A stretch of 22,913 nucleotides of DNA from UBA4874 sp002399435 (GCA_036823195.1 DAISGI010000039.1:1-22913), one strand, 5' to 3'. Numbered from the stretch's first letter, positions 6,068 through 13,563 are shown. The notes: generated from the letters alone by a model not told the origin. Program-made: numbers and translations.

Positions 6068-8551
6068 ATGTTTCAAAATAACAACGGTGCTGTGGTAAGG
6101 CATCTTGCAAAACGCAGTTTGTGTGCGAATAAGCGGCGCAGCGTAATCGCGGTAATAGCAATAGCGTTAACAGGTGTTTTGTTCACGACACTCTTTACAA
6201 TAGGCGTTGGCACAGCCGAAACCCTGCAAAACCAGACGATGCGTCAGGCGGGAACGGACGGCCATGCCATGTTAAAATACATTACCAATGAGCAATACAA
6301 TAAGATCAAAGAACAGCCGTCAGTCAAAAAAATCAGCTATCGGCTCTTTGTTGCGGACAGCGTAGACAATCCGGAGTTTTCAAAAAGGAACGTCGAAATG
6401 TCCTATATGGACGATGCCGCCTTGCAGATGAGCTTTTGTGAACCTACCACAGGGCAGCGGCCTCAGAAGGAAAATGAAGCCATTGCAGACACCAAAACAC
6501 TGGATCTGTTGGGGATTCCTCATGAGATTGGTGCAAAAGTGTCGCTTACCTATACGATCAAAGGCGAAAAGGTGCAAAAAGATTTCGTCCTTTCCGGCTG
6601 GTGGGAAAGCGATCCTCTGATTGATGCCGGGTTTGTGGTAGTTTCTAAGTCCTATGTGGATTCCAATTCAGCCAAACTTGTGAACACCTATAAAGAAAAC
6701 TATTCTTATGCCGGTGTCATCAACTCCTATCTTCTCTTTGACAACAGCATCAACATCTCAGGAAAGCTCCATAAGGTGATTACCGATAGCGGCTATGATT
6801 GGGAAAACAAACAGGCATCGAATTATATTCAAAGCAATGTGAATTGGGCTTATAATTCCACCGGTATCCTCTCAGGCCCTACGTCGATTATTGCTGCGCT
6901 GGCCGCTTTGCTTCTAATTGTTTTTACCGGCTATCTGATCATTTATAATATCTTTCAGATTTCGGTAAAAAACGACATCCGCTTTTATGGGATGCTCAAA
7001 ACAATCGGAACCACGGGTAAGCAGATACGTGGCATGATCCGTCGTCAGGCGCTGCTGCTTTCAGCCGTTGGCATCCCCGTCGGCCTAATTGCGGGCTACC
7101 TGATTGGGAAGCTCTTGGTTCCGGTTGTAATTTCCGCAACGAATGCTGACGCAAACGCTGGGATTACGGTTTCTCTGAATCCGCTCATTTTTGTCGGTTC
7201 CGCTTTATTTGTACTGATTACAGTTCTGATTAGTACCGGCAAACCTGGCAGAATTGCTGCGGGCGTTTCACCGATTGAAGCCATGAGATTTGAAGACGGC
7301 GATGTTTCTGTGAAAAAGAATAAGGAATCGACGGACGGCGGGAAAATATACCGCATGGCATTGTCCAATTTGGGGCGGAATAAGCGGCGCACGGTCTTGT
7401 CCATCGTTTCCATGTCCCTGAGCCTGATCCTTCTCAATACGATGTTCACGCTGTCTCAAGGGTTTGATATGGATAAATACCTGTCCAGATTCGTCGATAC
7501 GGATTTCCTGATTGGGAATGCCAATTATTTTAATGAGCTGAAAAAATTCAGAACGGCTGACGACCAGCTTTCGGAGAGCTTCATCAATGCTGTTATGGAA
7601 CAGCCCGGATTTGAAGAAGGCGGAAGGCTTTACTATGATGTTGATACGGAACACGCCAGCATAGATTACGGGCATTTTACGCCCGTATCGGATTCGGGTG
7701 GGAAAGAAGCGACCGACGAGCATGGGAATACCATCAAGTTGGCACAAGACGGAAAACCCATGCTCGGCCTTTATGGGCTTGAGGGTATCTACACGGACAA
7801 CTATGGAAATGCCGACATGAAAAAGCTCTCGCACTATTCCATAGGCGATACGATTACAATTCATGTCGATGGGAAAAGCCATACCTATGAGCTGCTGGCA
7901 AAGGCTAAGCAGAACTACCGCACCAATTCAAACCGTATTTGGGACGACTTTGGATTTTATCTTCCAGCAAGCGAATACCTGAAAATCGTGGAAAAGCCTG
8001 TGCTGATGACTTATGCATTCAATGTGGCGGACGGAAAAGAATCTGATATGGAGCAGCTTATCAAGACCTATACGGAGCAAAAGGAGCCTGCAATGGATTA
8101 TGAATCCAAGCAAACAGTTGCTGGCGAATTTAACGGCTATCGTTCCACCGTGCTGATGGTGGGAGGCGTTCTCAGCTTCATTACTGGCCTAATCGGAATT
8201 ATAAACTTTATCAACTCAATTCTGGCCAGTATTATTGCTCGGCGGCGAGAATTCGCGGTCCTGCAAAGCGTCGGAATGACCGGGAAGCAGCTCAGGCGAA
8301 TGCTGCGCATGGAGGGTTCTTATTATTCGATAGGGGCAATCCTGCTGTCGCTTCTCGCCGGAACAGTTTGCTCCGTCTATATTGTGAAGTCACTGATCGG
8401 CAGTTTGTGGTTCTTCAGTTATCATTTTATACTTTGGCCTTTGCTTGCCATGTGTCCGATTCTTATCATGATAGCCTTGGTTATACCTGTTGTTTCCTAC
8501 AGAAGCACGGTGCGGCAGAGTATTGTGGATCGTCTGAGAGAGGCTGCTTAG
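6068..8551 (+). CDS. FtsX-family ABC transporter permease
   Basis: An intact 827-residue permease with a GAAGGTG box before ATG 6068. Helix 1 (about 25-47) is followed by a 230-residue external domain, then the first FtsX domain with three helices (about 275-405, containing RFYGMLKTIGTTGKQIRGMI). A helix near 440-460 follows, then a second external domain (about 465-690) and a second FtsX domain (about 690-820, with RRREFAVLQSVGMTGKQLRR). The loop pattern ending in a G-T/M-G-KQ(I/L) coupling helix is the site that docks on the ATPase. Family members export antimicrobial peptides or lipoproteins, or sense them. The N-terminus MFQNNNGAVVRHLAKRSL matches the decayed permease just upstream, so the pair arose by tandem duplication. 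It probably used the ATPase at 4145-4801; substrate unknown. Confidence 0.92.
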   Translation: MFQNNNGAVVRHLAKRSLCANKRRSVIAVIAIALTGVLFTTLFTIGVGTAETLQNQTMRQAGTDGHAMLKYITNEQYNKIKEQPSVKKISYRLFVADSVDNPEFSKRNVEMSYMDDAALQMSFCEPTTGQRPQKENEAIADTKTLDLLGIPHEIGAKVSLTYTIKGEKVQKDFVLSGWWESDPLIDAGFVVVSKSYVDSNSAKLVNTYKENYSYAGVINSYLLFDNSINISGKLHKVITDSGYDWENKQASNYIQSNVNWAYNSTGILSGPTSIIAALAALLLIVFTGYLIIYNIFQISVKNDIRFYGMLKTIGTTGKQIRGMIRRQALLLSAVGIPVGLIAGYLIGKLLVPVVISATNADANAGITVSLNPLIFVGSALFVLITVLISTGKPGRIAAGVSPIEAMRFEDGDVSVKKNKESTDGGKIYRMALSNLGRNKRRTVLSIVSMSLSLILLNTMFTLSQGFDMDKYLSRFVDTDFLIGNANYFNELKKFRTADDQLSESFINAVMEQPGFEEGGRLYYDVDTEHASIDYGHFTPVSDSGGKEATDEHGNTIKLAQDGKPMLGLYGLEGIYTDNYGNADMKKLSHYSIGDTITIHVDGKSHTYELLAKAKQNYRTNSNRIWDDFGFYLPASEYLKIVEKPVLMTYAFNVADGKESDMEQLIKTYTEQKEPAMDYESKQTVAGEFNGYRSTVLMVGGVLSFITGLIGIINFINSILASIIARRREFAVLQSVGMTGKQLRRMLRMEGSYYSIGAILLSLLAGTVCSVYIVKSLIGSLWFFSYHFILWPLLAMCPILIMIALVIPVVSYRSTVRQSIVDRLREAA

Positions 8552-8659
8552 AAAAATTAAATATATCCTCAGAAGAAACGATGATAGAGATTTTGCGTAC
8601 CCACCGTACGGAAAGGAATTTTCAGGCTAATCAAGTGAAGGGCATTTGCCCTATTACAT

Positions 8660-8703
8660 GAGTAAACGGGACAGGCAGTTTAATCTGTCTGTCCCGTTTA
8701 CTC
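8660..8703 (+). other. Long perfect hairpin before the sigma-like gene
   Basis: GAGTAAACGGGACAG (8660-8674) pairs perfectly with 8689-8703. Four more pairs, one of them G-T, extend it to 19 bp around the loop TTTAAT. No T run follows, and the GGAGG ribosome site of the next gene begins 4 bp later. It may act as a terminator/attenuator, protect the mRNA 5' end, or be a scar of an inverted end. The stretch 8552-8659 before it holds no convincing gene. Confidence 0.8.
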
Positions 8704-8719
8704 ACTGGAGGTTAGCCAT

Positions 8720-9424
8720 ATGCCTACAATCAATCTGCGCAAGTATTACCCGCTCCCTACAGAAGACCATTTTATTGAAGTTAGCGACGAGGTTGCTGAA
8801 GCCTTTCTTTTAGCTACGCGCCAGGAAAACAATTACCGGCAGAGAACATATCGACACAAAGCATATTATTCTCTGGATTGCAACGACGGCATCGAAAACA
8901 GCATTCTTCATACGGAGCCGTCGCCCGAAGAAATCCTTATGAAAAAGATTTCGATGGAGCAGCTTTATGAAGCTCTTGACCACCTACCGCCCATTCAGGC
9001 GCGGCGCGTTTATGCGCATTACATTCTCGGCATGAAGAAAGTGGACATTGCCCGCCAGATCGACGGATTGAATAAGCGGCTTTCTATGTGGAAACAGTAC
9101 ACCGACAATAAACCGGTTCGTCAGCGGCTTGTCTCCCTGAAACCAAGGGCATGGGAAGAATTCCAGGACACGCACAGCGTGAAAATCGCCTTGTATGACG
9201 CCTCTGTGCGGTATCTGAACGAACTGAAAGCGTCCGGCGAGAAGATTACGCCCAAGCATTGGCAGGCCGAAGCGGAACGCCTCACCGCCCAAAACAGCGC
9301 CCTGTATCAGCAAATGAAAGCCATGCGCACGGATATTCAGGCCGTGGAGAAAATTCGCAAGACCGCCGATGAACTTGCCCGGTTGGAGAAGTCCAGAGAT
9401 CGGGGGCAGGAACCCGAACGATAA
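8720..9424 (+). CDS. Fusion of a sigma-factor-like protein and a relaxase C-terminus
   Basis: Residues 1-112 (RKYYPLPTEDHFIEVSDEVA, YRHKAYYSLDCNDGIE, SPEEILMKKISMEQLYEAL, ARRVYAHYILGMKKVDIA) match the small sigma-70-like regulators carried by Tn4451/Tn916-like elements, up to the first helix of their C-terminal HTH. From QIDGLNKRLSMWKQY (residue 113, about base 9056) the protein reads like the coiled-coil tail of element-encoded relaxases/mobilisation nucleases (LKPRAWEEFQDTHSVKIALY, ITPKHWQAEAERLTAQNSAL). The HTH recognition helix and the relaxase catalytic domain are both absent, so an internal deletion has fused two genes that are normally far apart. ATG 8720 follows TGGAGG. The chimera is probably expressed but unlikely to act as either parent. 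Confidence 0.75.
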   Translation: MPTINLRKYYPLPTEDHFIEVSDEVAEAFLLATRQENNYRQRTYRHKAYYSLDCNDGIENSILHTEPSPEEILMKKISMEQLYEALDHLPPIQARRVYAHYILGMKKVDIARQIDGLNKRLSMWKQYTDNKPVRQRLVSLKPRAWEEFQDTHSVKIALYDASVRYLNELKASGEKITPKHWQAEAERLTAQNSALYQQMKAMRTDIQAVEKIRKTADELARLEKSRDRGQEPER

Positions 9425-9455
9425 AAAATGCCGTACAGGTTTCCCCCATACGGCA
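9423..9455 (-). terminator. Terminator of the dinJ-yafQ operon
   Basis: On the minus strand TGCCGTA (9449-9455) pairs with TACGGCA (9429-9435) across a 13-nt loop and is followed by six T (9423-9428). It lies 5 bp after the toxin stop codon. Confidence 0.8.
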
Positions 9456-9460
9456 CTCCG

Positions 9461-9751
9461 TTATTTTCCGAATAAGTCGCTGTGCGTCCCGGTCCGGGCC
9501 AAAGTCAACACCAGCACATCATTCTCAATGCGGTAAATCAGCAGCCAGTCCGGGAGAATGTGGCAGTCCCGGTGACCGGCCCAATCACCGGAAAGCGCAT
9601 GGTCTTTGCTCTTCTCCGGCAGCGGCGTACCCGTCGCCAGCAATGTAACAATCTCTTCCAGCAATTCGATTTTCAGGCCGCGCTTTATCGCCAGTTTGTA
9701 ATCCTTGCGAAATTGCGTGGTGAACTTGACCGTGTACTTTGTTTTTCTCAT
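9461..9751 (-). CDS. yafQ: YafQ-like RelE-superfamily mRNA interferase toxin
   Basis: A 96-residue toxin that in the family cleaves mRNA at the ribosome. KFTTQFRKDYKLAIKRGL, LLATGTPLPEKSKDHALSGD, GHRDCHILPDWLLIYRIEND and LARTGTHSDLF follow the YafQ pattern, including the H-C-H-I-L-P-D-W-L-L-I-Y strand and the terminal T-G-(T/S)-H-(S/A)-(D/E)-L-F that carries a catalytic histidine. Its ATG at 9751 overlaps the antitoxin stop by 4 bp (ATGA), the usual translational coupling of this class. Length and all key residues look normal, so it should be functional. Confidence 0.93.
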   Translation of the reverse strand: MRKTKYTVKFTTQFRKDYKLAIKRGLKIELLEEIVTLLATGTPLPEKSKDHALSGDWAGHRDCHILPDWLLIYRIENDVLVLTLARTGTHSDLFGK

Positions 9752-10026
9752 TTTTTAAGTTCCGCGAACAGCTCATCCAAGTTGCTGTAGCCCTTTACGG
9801 ACGGGTCTTTCGCAATCCTTTCCGCCTCCAACATGGCGGCTATCGTTTCCTTGTTGGGCTGATCCAGTTTGATGTCAAAGGGAATGCCGCCCTCCCGGAG
9901 CGATTGGCGAACAAAAATATTAAAAGCAGTGGTCAAATTCATGCCAAGCTCGCCAAACAGGGCATCAGCCTGTGTTTTCAAATCTGAATCCATGCGGATG
10001 CTGATATTCGTTGTATTCCCAGCCAT
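9748..10026 (-). CDS. dinJ: RelB/DinJ family antitoxin
   Basis: A 92-residue antitoxin. The N-terminus MAGNTTNISIRMDSDLKTQA is the ribbon-helix-helix DNA-binding strand. LFGELGMNLTTAFNIFVRQS and LREGGIPF are diagnostic of RelB/DinJ, and the acidic C-terminal part (SNLDELFAELKK) should wrap the toxin. ATG 10026 is chosen because AAGGAGTTGATACT precedes it and the conserved domain begins there; the frame is open further upstream without homology. It is the first gene of a two-gene operon with yafQ and is probably autorepressed through its own promoter. Confidence 0.93.
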   Translation of the reverse strand: MAGNTTNISIRMDSDLKTQADALFGELGMNLTTAFNIFVRQSLREGGIPFDIKLDQPNKETIAAMLEAERIAKDPSVKGYSNLDELFAELKK

Positions 10027-10055
10027 AGTATCAACTCCTTCGTACTGGTATCTAT

Positions 10056-10084
10056 AGTATATGCTATTTGCACGATAAATGCAA
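10056..10084 (-). promoter_or_regulatory. Promoter of dinJ-yafQ
   Basis: On the minus strand TTGCAT (10079-10084), a 17-bp spacer (10062-10078) and TATACT (10056-10061) lie 30 bp before the dinJ start. Confidence 0.8.
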
Positions 10085-10142
10085 TACACAGCACGAATAA
10101 ATAATAATATTTCGATTTTCGAGGAAAGGAAGCGGTCCACCG

Positions 10143-10544
10143 TTGAAAGCACTCAAACCGCATGAACATAGTCCTGTCATGAACTACCGCCAGTATCGTC
10201 GAGCGCGACGGCTGGTGCATGAGTGCTGCAACTACGATAACGGTAACTGCCTCATGCTGGATAATGGTGAGGAATGCGTCTGCGTTCAGAGCGTTTCCTA
10301 CTCTTTGCTGTGCCGATGGTTCCGCGCCGCCGTCCTTCCGCTGGACAAGGAGTTGGAAACTGCACTATTACATCGACAGGCCGGAAAACGCTGTGTCCTA
10401 TGCGGGGCGTTGTTCCTTCCCGGCTCCAACCGGGTGAAATACTGTCCGGACTGCGCCAAACGAGAGCGACGCCACAGGGAAGCCATAAGGCAGCGGAAAC
10501 GATATGCGATTTCTACGCATTTAGAGCCAGAAAAAGCCCGATAA
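10143..10544 (+). CDS. Cysteine-rich VLRF1-type element protein
   Basis: A 133-residue basic protein. NYRQYRRARRLVHECCNYDN, GNCLMLDNGEECVCVQS, SYSLLCRWFRAAVLPLD and the C-terminal C-x2-C ... YC-x2-C zinc-binding pair (RCVLCGALFLPGSNRVKYCP) match the cysteine-rich VLRF1 proteins widespread on clostridial integrative elements. Their function is unknown; the zinc ribbon and the lysine/arginine-rich end suggest nucleic-acid binding. The TTG at 10143 has AAAGGAAG upstream at a slightly long spacing; the alternative is ATG 10179 (MNYRQYRR), which starts exactly at the conserved block. It is transcribed divergently from dinJ and followed by tnpW, as in the parent elements. Confidence 0.75.
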   Translation: MKALKPHEHSPVMNYRQYRRARRLVHECCNYDNGNCLMLDNGEECVCVQSVSYSLLCRWFRAAVLPLDKELETALLHRQAGKRCVLCGALFLPGSNRVKYCPDCAKRERRHREAIRQRKRYAISTHLEPEKAR

Positions 10545-10659
10545 ATCAAGGCTTTCCGAGCGTGTGTCAGCAAGGGGCCGGCATGTCTGTATTCCAAGGA
10601 CCGAAAAACGGCCTCTAACAGTCGGTAAATTTCCATTCAATGATTTGAAAGGAGCGTCT

Positions 10660-10863
10660 ATGAATAACAAAGGAATCATTAACAGCGCTACCACGTCTGA
10701 CCGTGTTGTTCCCCTTGTCGCACAGGAGGACGAGTGCCCCACACTGGTAGAGAAAATCGGCAAGACCACCTACCGGGTGAAAATCCATTTCAGCGCCACC
10801 AGCCGGGAAACCATGAGCGACAAAATTAAGCGGATGCTCCGCAACGAGGTTAGCCGGACGTAA
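10660..10863 (+). CDS. tnpW: Transposon-encoded TnpW-family protein
   Basis: A 67-residue protein. CPTLVEKIGKTTYRVKIHFS and ATSRETMSDKIKRMLRNEVS are the TnpW signature known from Tn4451-type mobilisable transposons. Its role is uncharacterised. ATG 10660 follows AAAGGAGCGTCT. The gene seems full length. It lies downstream of the VLRF1 gene in the same orientation and marks the right part of the integrative-element remnant. The recombinase TnpX and the mobilisation genes that normally accompany it are missing here. Confidence 0.85.
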   Translation: MNNKGIINSATTSDRVVPLVAQEDECPTLVEKIGKTTYRVKIHFSATSRETMSDKIKRMLRNEVSRT

Positions 10864-10894
10864 TATTTGATTTTTAATAAAAAAATCTTCGATA

Positions 10895-10910
10895 ATTCGT
10901 TAAAACGAAT
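10895..10910. promoter_or_regulatory. Palindrome upstream of the truncated nuclease gene
   Basis: ATTCGTT-AA-AACGAAT is a perfect 16-bp palindrome ending 9 bp before the -35 box at 10920. It is a possible operator. Confidence 0.4.
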
Positions 10911-10919
10911 GGCATGACA

Positions 10920-10948
10920 TTGTAAATCCATCGTGCTATTATTATAAT
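10920..10948 (+). promoter_or_regulatory. Promoter of the DUF4297-like stub
   Basis: TTGTAA (10920-10925), a 17-bp spacer (10926-10942) and a perfect TATAAT (10943-10948). About 150 bp of leader separates it from the stub's GTG codon. Confidence 0.65.
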
Positions 10949-11096
10949 ATTAAATAGAAGAATAAGCTGAATTTTGTTTGGATCACCGGTTTCACCTTCT
11001 ATTCAAGCAATTGTCTGTATCGTAGATGATCCTTAATTTAGCAATACTGTGCGGTTCGGTCAACATCAGAATGATAATAGGAGATAGGTGGTTAAG

Positions 11097-11219
11097 GTGC
11101 CTAAAAAAAAGATCTCAAAAAAAACGAGCAACAGAAAATCTGCGCCCCCTAAGTTAACAATTCAAGAATTGGAAGACTCTCGTAATGGTGGGCAAATTGC
11201 GTTAAGAGGATTTTCGTAA
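11097..11219 (+). pseudogene. DUF4297/Cap4-like dsDNA nuclease, first 40 codons
   Basis: From GTG 11097 (or GTG 11088 in frame) the protein begins with a lysine-rich stretch (PKKKISKKTSNRKS) and reaches LEDSRNGGQIALRGFS. The G-G-Q-(x)-A-L-R-G-F-x-Y-Q motif is the characteristic beginning of DUF4297/Cap4-type nuclease domains, effectors in CBASS and other phage defences. The frame is cut there: the stop TAA at 11217-11219 belongs to the IS66 left end (GTAAGCG). The catalytic D-x-E-x-K centre and any sensor domain are lost. The family call rests on 11 residues and is moderate. Confidence 0.5.
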
Positions 11220-12256
11220 GCGTCCAATAAGTCGGTGGATGTAAGCTTCCCTGCGAGTATGAGATAATACCCTTGAATTCAAGTTATTAGAGTTTTTCAA
11301 GTTTGGTTGAAAAACTTCAAAGGGGGATTAAAGTGAGAACGAATGCATGAACATCTCCTGAGGGAAGGGTATTTACATGCGGATGAAACCACTGTCCAGG
11401 TTATGAATGAAAAGGGGCGAAGCAATACCACGAAATCTTACATGTGGGTGTACAGCTCCGGACAGCACTCCAAATACCCAGTCCGGATATTCGAATATCA
11501 GCCTGGAAGGAGCGGTAAATACCCTCAGAAATTTCTGAAGGGCTTCAGGGGATTTCTTCACACGGACGCCTATTCCGGTTACAGGAAGATACCAGAGATC
11601 ATAAGGTGCCTGTGTTGGTCACACCTTCGAAGAAAATTCGTGGATGCTCTGCCAAAGGATATTCACAGTCCCGATGCCACCTATACAGGTCAGGGTATCC
11701 GATACTGCAATAAGCTCTTCGAGATTGAAAAGACTCTTGAGGATCAAACAAGTGAAAAGCGTAAACAGGAGCGTCTGAAACAGGAGAAGCCGGTTTTGGA
11801 TGCCTTTTGGTCGTGGGTTGATTCCATCAAAGACGGGATCCTTCCAAAGTCCAAACTTGGTGAGGCCATTCGCTATGCCCGGAACAACAAGGAAGACCTG
11901 ATGAATTATCTCAGGGATGGGAACTGCTCCATTTCAAACAATCTTGCCGAAAACAGCATACGTCCCTTTACAGTTGGAAGAAAAAACTGGCTGTTCAGTG
12001 GCAGCCCGAAAGGAGCTGCGGCAAGTGCTGCTGTATACAGCATTATTGAAAGTGCCAAAGCCAATGGACTGAATCCATACAAATATCTCAAATACATCTT
12101 TAATGAGCTTCCCGGTGTTCAATTTGAAAGAGAGCCTGAATTCCTTGAAGATTATTTGCCATGGAGTTCAGAAGTCCAGGCAGCCTGCAAGTAAAGTAAA
12201 ACTTTTTGATTCACAGGAATATTGCTTTTTTATCCACTATGTTATTTTACGCTAAC
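11216..12256. mobile_element. IS66-family element, internally deleted
   Basis: The left end GTAAGCGTCCAATAAG (11216-11231) and a degenerate inverse copy at 12241-12256 (reverse complement GTTAGCGTAAAATAAC, 12 of 16 matching) bracket a transposase C-terminus. GTAAGC is the typical IS66 terminus. A full IS66 is about 2.5 kb with tnpA, tnpB and tnpC; here only about 1.04 kb is left. A GTGAGAACGAATGCATGA start preceded by GGGGG at 11321-11325 may be the first codons of tnpA, cut after five codons. No 8-bp target duplication is seen, so at least one flank has been rearranged. Confidence 0.7.
11343..12194 (+). pseudogene. IS66 transposase (TnpC), C-terminal half
   Basis: The 283 residues cover the DDE catalytic domain: LHADETTVQV (first D), GFLHTDAYSGYRKI (second D), CWSHLRRKFVDAL, and SNNLAENSIRPFTVGRKNWL with the catalytic E, then the C-terminal box ELPGVQFEREPEFLEDYLPW. 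Full TnpC proteins are about 500-550 residues; the N-terminal leucine-zipper and HTH regions are gone. The frame meets a TGA at 11334-11336 just upstream, which places the deletion junction at about 11340. The element also lacks tnpA and tnpB, so it cannot move by itself. Confidence 0.9.
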
Positions 12257-12257
12257 T

Positions 12258-12390
12258 TTTGATATAAAAGAACTCAGGGAGTTCATGGAATATGACGAGC
12301 TGGAGCTTGATACCCTGGGAGATAGGAAAACCGCTCTGTTTCTCATTATGAGCGACACGGATACAACCTTTAATTTCGTTATCGCCATTC
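12258..12390 (+). pseudogene. VirD4/TraG coupling protein fragment
   Basis: FDIKELREFMEYDELELDTL and GDRKTALFLIMSDTDTTFNF are a conserved block of the VirD4/TraG-type conjugal coupling ATPases of clostridial conjugative elements, where S-D-T-D-x-T-F-N-F precedes the second half of the ATPase. Only about 44 residues remain. They begin at the IS66 right end and stop making sense after FVIAI (about 12390). Walker motifs are absent. It shows that a conjugative element once covered this locus. Confidence 0.75.
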
Positions 12391-12501
12391 TGCAAGCTCC
12401 ATCAATCCATAGTTCGTTTTTTCACGCAGCACTGTGCTGTTTGCTATTTCGATTTCGATATTCTCATTGACGGATCCCTTATTCTCCTGATATACTTTCA
12501 T
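12379..12501 (-). CDS. Orphan 40-residue gene start with its own promoter
   Basis: On the minus strand an ATG at 12501, preceded by an AGAGG box nine bases upstream, opens MKVYQENKGSVNENIEIEIA and ends with LMELAEWR at 12379. It lies behind an ATGACA-17-TAGAAT promoter. The first half looks like the beta-strand start of a regular protein, and the end overlaps the VirD4 fragment, so this is probably the 5' end of a larger gene truncated by recombination. I do not recognise the family. Confidence 0.35.
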   Translation of the reverse strand: MKVYQENKGSVNENIEIEIANSTVLREKTNYGLMELAEWR

Positions 12502-12547
12502 TATGACAGCCTCTTGTTTTTGATGGTTTATTGATTTTCACAACATT

Positions 12548-12576
12548 ATTCTATCAGAATTACTTGGAGTTGTCAT
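12548..12576 (-). promoter_or_regulatory. Candidate promoter for the orphan minus-strand gene
   Basis: On the minus strand ATGACA (12571-12576), a 17-bp spacer and TAGAAT (12548-12553) lie 46 bp before the ATG at 12501. Confidence 0.45.
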
Positions 12577-12612
12577 TCTCAATTTCTATGGAGTTTGGGG
12601 CAGGATCGTTTG

Positions 12613-13461
12613 ATGTTGAAGAAGGAGTGTGCTCGTATAGTAGATAATATTATTCAAAAAGTAACAGAGAAACTATCGCCTTTACCTTATATAGAAGGTA
12701 TTGTATTGGGAGGTTCACGTGCAAGAGGCACTCATACAGCGGATTCTGATATAGATTTCGGAATCTATTACAATTCAGAATTGTTTGACCTGAATGCTAT
12801 TAATCAACTTGCTACAGAGTTGGATGATGAGCATAGAAGCAACCTTGTTGTACCTCCCGGAGCGTGGGGTGATTGGGTTAATGGCGGTGGATGGTTAGTC
12901 ATAAACGGGTATCATGTTGACTTGATTTTACGTGATATAAAACGGGTGGAACAAATAATGAAAGATACGGAGCAAGGGATTGTTACGGCCAATTATCAGA
13001 CGGGGCATCCCCATGGATATATTAGCGCCATGTATCGTGGAGAATTGGCAATCAGCAAAGTACTTTATAGTAGAAGCAGCGCATTTAATGAAATGAAGAA
13101 AAAAGCAGAAACTTATCCTACTGCTCTAAAGAAAAGCCTGATAAACTTTTTTATGTTTGAAGCTGAGTTCTCTTTAATGTTTGTAAAAGCAAATGTAGGA
13201 ACAGACGATAAATATTATATTGCGGGCCATGTTTTTCGTATAGTTTCATGTTTAAATCAAGTATTATTTGCATGTAATAATGCTTATTGCATAAACGAAA
13301 AGAATGCTATCAAACTGCTTGAAACTTTTGAACATAAGCCAGAAAAATATGCCAAAAAGGTTAATCGTATTTTTGAAGTACTTGGTCTTTCCCTTATTGA
13401 ATGTTACGACATGACCGAGAAGCTTTATATTGAAGTAAAGCAAATTGCTACTGAGACATAA
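12613..13461 (+). CDS. Nucleotidyltransferase-fold protein (antibiotic NTase-like)
   Basis: A 282-residue protein whose N-terminal third is a DNA polymerase beta-type nucleotidyltransferase. IEGIVLGGSRARGTHTADSD with IDFGIYY gives the G-S motif and the D-x-D metal pair, and HVDLILRD supplies the third acidic residue. The rest is helical with conserved-looking stretches (VVPPGAWGDWVNGGGW, GIVTANYQTGHPHGYISAMY, RGELAISKVLYSR). This layout resembles the aminoglycoside/lincosamide nucleotidyltransferase superfamily, but I cannot assign a drug class. ATG 12613 is preferred over the TTG at 12595 because MLKKEC starts the first helix; a ribosome site is weak (AGGAT). The coding sequence is AT-rich compared with the ABC genes, suggesting a separate origin. 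It could also be a NTase of a defence or toxin-antitoxin system. Confidence 0.75.
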   Translation: MLKKECARIVDNIIQKVTEKLSPLPYIEGIVLGGSRARGTHTADSDIDFGIYYNSELFDLNAINQLATELDDEHRSNLVVPPGAWGDWVNGGGWLVINGYHVDLILRDIKRVEQIMKDTEQGIVTANYQTGHPHGYISAMYRGELAISKVLYSRSSAFNEMKKKAETYPTALKKSLINFFMFEAEFSLMFVKANVGTDDKYYIAGHVFRIVSCLNQVLFACNNAYCINEKNAIKLLETFEHKPEKYAKKVNRIFEVLGLSLIECYDMTEKLYIEVKQIATET

Positions 13462-13478
13462 TGATTAGGAGGAATAAA

Positions 13479-13545
13479 ATGAATAAACATGAACTATATA
13501 AATGAAATAATGCTTCACGGAAGCAATGAATTATTACAGGAATAG
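13479..13545 (+). other. Two overlapping minimal reading frames behind a strong ribosome site
   Basis: TAGGAGGAATAAA precedes ATG 13479 (MNKHELYK, stop 13503-13505). ATG 13489 in another frame gives MNYINEIMLHGSNELLQE, stop 13543-13545. They fill the gap between the nucleotidyltransferase and the Mrr remnant. They may be scraps of a deleted gene or a leader. Confidence 0.3.
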
Positions 13546-13563
13546 AAGTAGGAGGATGAGATA

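Noticed and set aside
7268..7882. 204-codon open frame on the minus strand
   Set aside because: Antisense to the intact permease gene; a by-product of its codon usage.
8368..8661. 97-codon frame overlapping the permease end, including MIEILRTHRTERNFQANQVK
   Set aside because: Mostly a shadow of the permease; the small part beyond 8551 has no ribosome site or recognised pattern.
11208..12264. An 8-bp target duplication around the IS66 remnant
   Set aside because: The bases before 11216 (GGATTTTC) and after 12256 (TTTTGATA) do not match.
12379..12501. Assignment of the orphan gene start to LytTR regulators
   Set aside because: Only a vague beta-strand resemblance in the first 20 residues; too weak to name.
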